DNA from: Branchiostoma floridae
Lineage: Eukaryota > Chordata > Leptocardii > Amphioxiformes > Branchiostomatidae
Direction: 5' to 3'
DNA length: 64,000 nucleotides
Assembly (NCBI RefSeq): GCF_000003815.2
Contig: NC_049981.1
Span: 27,179,785-27,243,784, forward strand
Shown: positions 61,501-64,000 of the stretch, piece by piece
Position numbering within the stretch: position 1 is the first letter of the stretch
How the letters are laid out: each line of letters begins with the position of its first letter
Made by a program: the position numbers and the translations under genes
The notes under the pieces: model-generated
The model's database searches: none
Seen by the model: only the letters and a program-made list of their open reading frames with translations
Told to the model about the DNA's origin: nothing

Positions 61501-64000
61501 AACTTACACGTAGAATTTTCACGAAGCATTTCATCTACATTTCATCGAACCTTTAGAAACCAATAAAAGCTTTCAACTGTCTTCTTTCTTTCTTGTCAAG
61601 TGGTAGAAAATATTTTGCAAAATCAAAGAAATGAAATGAGTAAAAAGTCTCTTGTAAAATGCTTATGAAGTAAATGTCTTACTTGTACAGTTCCATCGGT
61701 GTCTGCATATGTGGTCCATGTGCTTCTGTCATCACTGTACTGGATCTGGAAGGTCTCAACCCACTGATCATAGTCAGCCCTACCCTGAGTCTGGATACCT
61801 GTCACACTTGTTGGATTCAAAAGGTCCACCTGGATAAGACAGATAATAAAGTTATTATAGTAAGAAATACAGGAACCATTATTAAGCAGTAGTTAAAAGT
61901 TGTTCAATGGTAAAATGCAATAGGCTTCATAGCTAAGCAAAATCGATAAAAACAGAATGAAACAATATTCACATTCAGACAAGATTTCGTAATCTCTTCA
62001 CAGTACCTGTACATCAACTAATCATGTGCACTTAAATTAATATACAAAACAACATGGTTCCATACCTCTATCCACTGGTTAGGATCATTGGTGGCGGCAC
62101 ACCAGGCTCCAGCGCCCCCTCCTCCCTGACCTTGGTGCAGACGAGCGCGCTCCGGGCCGTGTTGGTAGTTCCATGAGCCAGATGCAGCAAGCTGGCTGTC
62201 GTGAATGTCCCCATTTTCCATGCCAAGTGGTTGTAAACATACTGCAAAAATCCAAGTTTGTTTGTGTTTAAATGATGCATAAAACTGGATGAGACTGTTA
62301 TCTAATGTCACAGTGGCTTATGACTCGGGGTATAGTTGGCTGTGCCATGTGTTGGCCGGCCAGATTTGACGGTAAAAACATATCATAGCAATAGTTGCTG
62401 CTGTATTGGCCAATTACAATGGACAAATCAATGACTTAAGAATTGTTGAAAAGAAACAAATATGTTAAAAGCAATCCGTATTAATCTATTACTACATTAT
62501 GTAGCAGGTGGAATTAACTATCGTGTCAACCGACATGGTACACATTTGAAGTGACAGACAGACAGTGACTGACCTTGGCTCACACAGCGATAAGTCACTT
62601 CCAAATATTTGTATGTCCCACTACAAGGGTCCCCAAACACTGCGTTTGTTGCCTGAAGTGTGCACGTCTGTTGCCCATCACAGATCCCACGAACCACGTC
62701 CACACTCGTGGGCAACACGCAATCGGTGACTGAGATAGGACTGTCGGCACAGATAGTCTGAGATGTCCGTCCGTAGTTGGCGTCTATGATATCAATGACT
62801 TTGCCATCATTGCAATTCAAGTCAAACTGGTAACGTTCACACAGATGGTATGTGTAGGTGGCTAAAAATGAGAGAAAAAGGAAAAAAGTCTTAGTTTACA
62901 ACAAAAACCTGCAATGTTGAAGGACTAAGTATGGCTTGATCTATCATTTCTTAATGGAGACAGTGAAATCATGGCTAATCCCAAAGAATATTAACATTTA
63001 ACAAGCTCACATATAGGAATGAAAAAGCAATACAAAGAGTGAAAGCTGTTGGTGATTGTTTATTGCCTGATGCAACACATTCATGGGATGTCCCTGTAGT
63101 TCAACTGATAGCAGATTCACAGCTCCTGGTTCTAATTAGTAATGGTAACGAGTGACCATGACTCAAATCACGGGAAGGGCATCTTGGTTGGGGCTGCAAG
63201 GGTCTTTTGGAAGGGACATTAAGTGGGGGTTCAGTGGTAGACGATCATTGTGCCTAGACTATGTTAAAGGAGAAGGGCTAACCCCTCCTGTAAAAATATA
63301 CCAAAAGAACCAGCAAGAAACATTGCTGACCTACATGTACATGCCTCTAGACACTACAAGGTGAACAACAACAACAACAACAATAACAAGGCTTAGCATA
63401 TATTCACTGTAAGATTTGGAAACAGAATTGTGTTCTTACCATCTGTGGAACTACCTGAGGGTGGTGGTAGTGTTGGCACATTTCCTGCACAGAAGAGAAT
63501 TCAAAATACCAGTAAGAAATTGTAGTAAAAATCAGTCTACAGTAACTACAATTATATCAATAATGGTCTGCAAAAAAGTTAGTTCAACATAATACAGACA
63601 TATCACATATTGTATATGATTTACGTGTATGTTACTAAGTTCTTGTTACATGCCAATGTAACACACCTCTACAAGTTGTATTTGAAGAGTCTAACAGTCA
63701 AACCTGTACAAATGACTACCTCTACATAAGTACCACCTGGTCAAGGTTGGTCCCGTGCCTTTGATAATTTTCCTCATTGAAACTTGAAGCATAAAAATCT
63801 TGGCTAAAGTGACTACACCAGTATGTACCAGTCCACATAGACCAGATTTTATCAATCCCCTGAGTGGTTATATTGGACTGTATTTCAAACTCTTTTCAAA
63901 TAAGTACTTTTTGTCCGTTTCACTCCTGGGTTTTGATTTACTACGTTATGAAAACCATAATGACTCACCTCTTCTTTTACACATGTAACCACGCAGAGCA
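37322..64000 (-). CDS. Mannose-receptor-like multi-lectin receptor: SUEL, F5/8C, LCCL, 8 CTLD, stalk, TM, tail (5' end outside window)
   Basis: Type I membrane receptor read from 37 exons: 64000-63969, 63484-63440, 62861-62574, 62241-62066, 61829-61683, 61396-61252, 60962-60911, 60261-60195, 59617-59484, 59104-59058, 58578-58408, 57779-57610, 57473-57321, 56670-56555, 55652-55495, 54707-54499, 54063-53936, 53308-53256, 52660-52487, 51772-51731, 49460-49291, 48628-48561, 47321-47221, 46752-46601, 46291-46195, 45920-45760, 45358-45256, 44892-44747, 43410-43292, 42453-42314, 41912-41692, 41167-40996, 40850-40738, 40364-40223, 39561-39367, 38293-38096, 37548-37322. All junctions are AG/GT and phase-consistent, giving about 1676 codons. 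Eight CTLDs, one helix and an FxNxxY tail match the mannose receptor family; the N-terminal head does not. Likely a surface receptor for glycan or microbe uptake (inferred). The signal peptide and start lie beyond 64000. Confidence 0.9.
37640..37805 (+). pseudogene. Short non-LTR RT C-terminal fragment in intron
   Basis: The plus frame reads QPRGIAEWNSIATST, a stop, then LEASSLDRFNQYLHLDVQRL, similar to the usual end of RT proteins (R...WNSLP...V.A.SL..FK..LD). Very short and broken. Confidence 0.4.
38096..38293 (-). CDS. Thr/Pro/Ser-rich stalk exon
   Basis: A 66-residue exon, phase 1-1, rich in Thr, Ser, Pro and Gln (for example TRTPTPIRPVTGTQRPP). This is a mucin-like, probably O-glycosylated stem between CTLD8 and the membrane. 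The donor is GTGGGG at 38095. Confidence 0.82.
38351..38952. mobile_element. 602-bp element with exact 28-bp terminal inverted repeats
   Basis: 38351-38378 (starting CACAGCAAGTAAATTTTATG) is the exact reverse complement of 38925-38952. No transposase is encoded. Internal simple repeats include GAGTGAGT and duplicated CTACGGCCACATGAG units at 38501-38530. It lies in the intron between CTLD8 and the stalk exon. Related ends occur at 12307 and 14420. Confidence 0.75.
39367..40850 (-). CDS. C-type lectin domain 8 (EPN with Asn run, WND)
   Basis: Exons 40850-40738 (HCPDISWFSIGSSCFYVE), 40364-40223 (VTWYEAVFECLNRGGQLASI, VWIGMYKD) and 39561-39367 (WYDGSAIAYTNW, DEPNNNNNND, ENCVEM, KWNDKEC, GYVC). 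Both motifs are intact, but the EPN is extended into six Asn codons by an (AAC)6 microsatellite. It is preceded by a Pro-rich leader (IPPPTPYPVPG). It is the membrane-proximal lectin domain. Confidence 0.9.
39775..39913 (+). repeat. Non-LTR retrotransposon 3' tail
   Basis: GGAAGAATAGCCTCTGAGGAGGCTAAATG, then ATAATAAA and four ACTCAA units at 39885-39910: a retroelement 3' UTR end with a hexamer tail. Confidence 0.6.
40996..41912 (-). CDS. C-type lectin domain 7 (EPS, WDD)
   Basis: Only two exons, 41912-41692 and 41167-40996. Motifs: GFVSWRNGCYQL, AREGCRSMRSRLASV, AWIGLSDMD, RWDDSW, ENEPSRDVGEGCVAI, RWDDIQC, YVC. EPN is EPS and WND is WDD, so two Ca2+-ligating Asn side chains are missing. This CTLD is probably non-binding or altered. 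Confidence 0.88.
41459..41670. mobile_element. ACCGCGAA palindromic MITE, copy 2
   Basis: Ends TACTGTAAATGCA and TGCATTTACAGTA are complementary, with TA at both termini, consistent with a TA target site (Tc1/mariner-like MITE). The interior has ACCGCGAA/TTCGCGGT motifs. Located in the CTLD7 intron. Confidence 0.8.
42314..44892 (-). CDS. C-type lectin domain 6 (EPN, WND)
   Basis: Exons 44892-44747 (ACPGGWLSYQQSCYKV, ARTACGAYMADLTSI), 43410-43292 (QYWIGLHDI, WVDGTPYD) and 42453-42314 (WNPGEPNNAHATGEDCAEM, KWNDLDC, KYVC). Both Ca2+/sugar motifs are intact. Two MITEs occupy its introns, at 42815-43221 and 44019-44451. Confidence 0.9.
42815..43221. mobile_element. MITE with AGCCTGGGTACCATC ends and 10-bp target duplication
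   Basis: Left end AGCCTGGGTACCATCTGG and right end CCGGATGGTACCCAGGCT are inverted repeats continuing to AGTTTGCT / AGCAAACT. ACTTTGCTGC occurs exactly at 42805-42814 and 43222-43231. A second inverted repeat, GCGAATTAAAGAATGGGTTC at 43016-43035 against the complement ending at 43120, lies inside. Confidence 0.8.
44019..44451. mobile_element. Non-autonomous hAT-like element with 8-bp target duplication
   Basis: Inverted ends TAGGGCTGGGTACCGGTAC and GTACCGATACCCAGCCCTA. GGCCAGGG occurs directly on both sides (44011-44018 and 44452-44459). The interior is made of AGGTCC/GGACCT motifs, including a near-palindrome at 44046-44110. An 8-bp duplication and a TAGGG start are hAT features. No transposase frame. 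Confidence 0.88.
45256..46752 (-). CDS. C-type lectin domain 5 (EPN, WND)
   Basis: Begins inside exon 46752-46601 (TCQPGWIEYGNKCYWIE) and continues in 46291-46195 (NWTAARTFC, NLVAI), 45920-45760 (LWIGMSEQ, WTSGHPVSFTNW, GEPNDW) and 45358-45256 (EECVEM, RWNDERC, GFIC). EPN and WND are present. The last donor is a weak GTTTGT, but the phase and the next exon agree. Confidence 0.9.
46601..49460 (-). CDS. C-type lectin domain 4 (EPN, WND)
   Basis: Exons 49460-49291, 48628-48561, 47321-47221 and the first third of 46752-46601 (residues about 836-965). Motifs: NWVSYGGSCYHF, ARQTCLLAGADLTSI, FWLGIREY, WSDNSP, DGEPNDSFGEEQCGEI, SWNDANC, GFICKRP. Both Ca2+/sugar motifs are intact. The first intron is the one carrying the 28-bp minisatellite. 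Confidence 0.9.
48955..49050 (+). repeat. Retroelement-like 3' tail
   Basis: GGACGCACTACTGCGGTTGT then GTGTAATAAAGTCTCAAAGACTCAAAG: AATAAA followed by a short tandem (CTCAAAGA) tail, as in the 39.9-kb tail. Confidence 0.45.
49838..51045. repeat. 28-bp-period minisatellite (two 14-mers)
   Basis: GTTTCAGCACCAAG and GTTTCAGTACCATG alternate almost perfectly to about 50190. From there to about 51045 the units are diverged and mixed with a higher-order block (CATGGAAAACCACTAATGTT ... TATAGTATCAGCACCAG) repeated at about 50633, 50822 and 50957. It lies in the intron 49461-51730 of the lectin gene. Because 28 is not a multiple of 3 and the unit contains no stop in any phase, all three plus frames stay open. 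The resulting frames up to 206 codons are not genes. Confidence 0.93.
51731..51772 (-). CDS. Linker exon between CTLD3 and CTLD4
   Basis: A 42-nt exon, phase 1-1, reading IQPIPVTTVAPVT: a short Pro/Thr/Val spacer. It has a TCCTACAG acceptor and a GTAAGT donor. Confidence 0.75.
51955..52188. mobile_element. MITE with GCTGGTTCACCTTTATTCGC ends
   Basis: Left GTTACATGTAACGCTGGTTC (then ACCTTTATTCGC) and the right complement ending at 52188 are inverted repeats differing at few positions. Subterminal repeats of AGGGTAGCCTATATCC / GGATATAGGTTACCCC extend the pairing to about 50 bp. Related copy at 29112-29272. Confidence 0.78.
52487..54707 (-). CDS. C-type lectin domain 3 (EPN, WND)
   Basis: Begins inside exon 54707-54499 (DPCAPGWVGQTGTNYCYQ) and continues in 54063-53936 (TWEEALANCQAKGADLVSVH), 53308-53256 (YWIGLND) and 52660-52487 (WTDGTP, DGEPNNAGSGEHCVEM, FWNDMDC, NWVC). 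Both Ca2+/sugar motifs are intact. It ends KLRRG before a linker exon. Confidence 0.9.
53356..53567. mobile_element. ACCGCGAA palindromic MITE, copy 3
   Basis: Full-length, in reverse orientation to copy 2: TACTGTAAATGCATTTAAG start and GCATTTACAGTA end, with the same GCGGT motifs. 212 bp, the same length as copy 2. Confidence 0.82.
54499..56670 (-). CDS. C-type lectin domain 2 (QPD, WDD)
   Basis: Exons 56670-56555, 55652-55495 and the first half of 54707-54499 (residues about 543-656). Motifs: GWLGYMNRCY, TWQNARLFC, GELLHV, FFWIGLS, YVWANN, LLQPDDAQGSCV, LWDDQDC, KFVC. The site that is EPN in its neighbours is QPD, the galactose-type triplet. The QP and D codons sit on opposite sides of the intron between 55495 and 54707. 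The partner WND is WDD, which may weaken the Ca2+ site. The exon 54707-54499 runs on without an intron into CTLD3. Confidence 0.87.
54934..55272 (+). other. Unrecognised open frame inside an intron, opposite strand
   Basis: A 112-codon plus-strand frame, open from 54934 to a TGA at 55270-55272. It is charged (REEKKGKVAAVLEQFQQGLK, then RRVNGLGPSTCKSVYVAEIK) and has no motif I can name. There is no ATG near its beginning. It could be a fragment of a transposon protein or chance. Confidence 0.25.
56000..56099. other. Assembly gap (100 N)
   Basis: In the intron between CTLD2 exons 1 and 2. Flanked on the right by a GAGT microsatellite (56101-56178), a likely cause of the assembly break. Confidence 0.99.
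56740..57000 (+). repeat. Degenerate interspersed repeat, copy 3 (partial)
   Basis: TCTGTCTGCGCTTTGTAGTC, AACTCAAGAACCTCTGGATG and GATTTTGGGCCCTCTGG match the 5' part of the 25.3-kb copy. Confidence 0.5.
57321..58578 (-). CDS. C-type lectin domain 1 (EPN, WND)
   Basis: Exons 58578-58408, 57779-57610 and 57473-57321 (residues about 378-542). Features in order: CPLGWSPYGDNCY, ASWYDGSTMC, AELVSI, VWIGLND, WSDGS, EPNNWAG (mannose-type EPN), EDCVSI, a long acidic insertion DDGRPDDPSYSEHAG, WNDELC and YVC. Both Ca2+-site motifs are intact, predicting mannose-type Ca2+-dependent binding. The insertion between the EDC and WND strands is longer than in the other seven domains. Confidence 0.9.
57805..58060 (-). 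repeat. Retroelement 3' end, (AAAT)n tail, minus orientation
   Basis: The minus strand reads GTACAGGGCACAACTGAAAA through CACCCTGTCTAAATAAAACAG to (AAAT)n at 57829-57806, the layout of a non-LTR element 3' UTR. No coding part remains. Confidence 0.55.
58640..58880. repeat. Cluster of GGACTTAC / GTAAGTCC motifs
   Basis: At least six GGACTTAC or GTAAGTCC sequences in both orientations within 240 bp, in the intron between the LCCL and CTLD1 exons. Probably a decayed palindromic element. GTAAGT on the minus strand also resembles a splice donor. Confidence 0.5.
59058..60962 (-). CDS. LCCL domain, four exons (residues about 278-377)
   Basis: Exons 60962-60911, 60261-60195, 59617-59484 and 59104-59058. 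The four family cysteines are visible: LVTCSTRAD, VYCPPGC (two) and DSYICVAALHDG. Diagnostic text includes FLWGTGIYTD, GGRVTVIKSDGL and YQGSTQNGVTSSSYG. LCCL modules occur in cochlin, LGL1 and CRISPLD proteins, and in cochlin the module has a role in antibacterial defence; function here is inferred. The 47-nt last exon supplies YGDWTSHYSFAFDMG. Confidence 0.9.
60507..60709. mobile_element. MITE with about 35-bp inverted ends
   Basis: GGCTTAGGTCCCATTGCCAA (then ACAGGGGCCCGGCC) and the complement GGCCGGGCCCCAGTTTGGAA (then ATGTGACCTAAGCC) at 60673-60707. About 200 bp, non-coding, within the LCCL intron. Confidence 0.72.
61252..62241 (-). CDS. F5/8 type C (discoidin) domain, three exons (residues about 122-277)
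   Basis: Exons 62241-62066, 61829-61683 and 61396-61252. It begins CLQPLGMENGDIHDSQLAAS (the C..LGME.G.I...Q..AS start of discoidin domains). The middle has AWCAATNDPNQWIEVDL and GRADYDQWVETFQIQYSDD, and it closes RWLRVNPRTWSGHVSLRMEI-LGC, the paired second cysteine. The domain is full length. Such domains bind phospholipid heads, collagen or sugars through loop tips; the ligand here is unknown. Boundaries are phase 1, internal introns phase 0. Confidence 0.93.
62574..62861 (-). CDS. SUEL / rhamnose-binding lectin domain exon (residues about 26-121)
   Basis: A single phase 1-1 exon encodes a complete galactose/rhamnose-binding lectin domain. Eight cysteines lie in the family order (HLC, LNC, TIC, TDC, GIC, QTC, DPC, YRC). 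Also present are the family's ANYGR motif and the FGDPCSGTYKYLEVTY motif, whose YGR and DPC-KYL parts form the sugar pocket in characterised members. Family members bind L-rhamnose or D-galactose. Specificity here is inferred. Confidence 0.92.
63086..63391 (+). repeat. Probable tRNA-derived SINE with (AAC)n tail
   Basis: An A-box-like TAGTTCAACTGATAGCAG and a B-box-like CCTGGTTCTAATT 25 bp later are followed by a body with GGGAAGGGCATCTTGGTTGG and CTAACCCCTCCTGTAAAAAT, ending in (AAC)n at 63366-63385. It differs in body from the 97-590 SINE, so it is a second family. Confidence 0.55.
63440..63484 (-). CDS. Pro/Ser/Thr linker exon
   Basis: A 15-residue exon, NVPTLPPPSGSSTD, phase 1 on both sides. 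It separates the partial domain at the window edge from the SUEL lectin domain. It looks like a flexible, O-glycosylatable spacer. Confidence 0.75.
63969..64000 (-). CDS. 3' end of an upstream domain exon
   Basis: The last 10 residues of an exon, ALRGYMCKRR, followed by a GTGAGT donor (phase 1). A hydrophobic-x-C-K-R ending is typical of the last strand of a C-type lectin domain (compare GFICKRP and YVCKTP in this gene), so another CTLD probably precedes the SUEL domain. This is inference from very little sequence. Confidence 0.5.

Noticed and set aside
37322-64000. Several neighbouring lectin genes rather than one
   Set aside because: All exons join in phase, only one membrane helix and one tail are present, and no start or stop signals interrupt the series.

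Overview
This is nuclear DNA from an intron-rich, repeat-rich invertebrate metazoan. The best guess is a cephalochordate (amphioxus, Branchiostoma-like): there is a mannose-receptor-type gene with 8 C-type lectin domains, tRNA-derived SINEs, many MITE families and Penelope elements. The species is inferred, not proven. Two runs of N (21976-22130 and 56000-56099) are assembly gaps.

The dominant object is one long minus-strand gene filling 37322 to beyond 64000. I could assemble 37 exons by hand; every splice phase agrees, giving about 1676 codons without a stop. Reading from the N-terminal side, the receptor has a partial domain ending in a CTLD-like YMCK (window edge), a short linker, a SUEL/rhamnose-type galactose-binding lectin domain, an F5/8 type C (discoidin) domain, an LCCL domain, eight C-type lectin domains (CTLDs), a Thr/Pro/Ser-rich stalk, one membrane helix and a 44-residue tail with an FDNALY sorting motif. 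This is the mannose-receptor layout (8 CTLDs, helix, FxNxxY tail), but the usual ricin-type and fibronectin-II head is replaced by SUEL, discoidin and LCCL modules. Six of the eight CTLDs keep both EPN and WND sugar/Ca2+ motifs, one is QPD and one is EPS.

The rest (1-37 kb) is gene-poor. It holds the first coding exon of a rhodopsin-class peptide GPCR (23517-23076, minus), the last two exons of an unrecognised small gene (8354-7339, minus), a frameshifted P2X7-C-terminal-like gene relic (about 5.27-5.68 kb) and much transposon debris: non-LTR reverse-transcriptase tails (0.7-1.7, 11.6-12.0, 16.2-17.0 and 17.7-18.1 kb), a Penelope GIY-YIG element with inverted terminal copies and a 13-bp target-site duplication (12.6-14.1 kb), tRNA-derived SINEs, several MITE/fold-back elements, a 207-bp satellite (8.5-9.7 kb) and a degenerate interspersed repeat with copies at 2, 25 and 57 kb.

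The introns of the lectin gene are also rich in MITEs, including a hAT-like element with an exact 8-bp target duplication at 44 kb, and carry a 28-bp-period minisatellite at 49.8-51.0 kb that leaves all three plus frames open.
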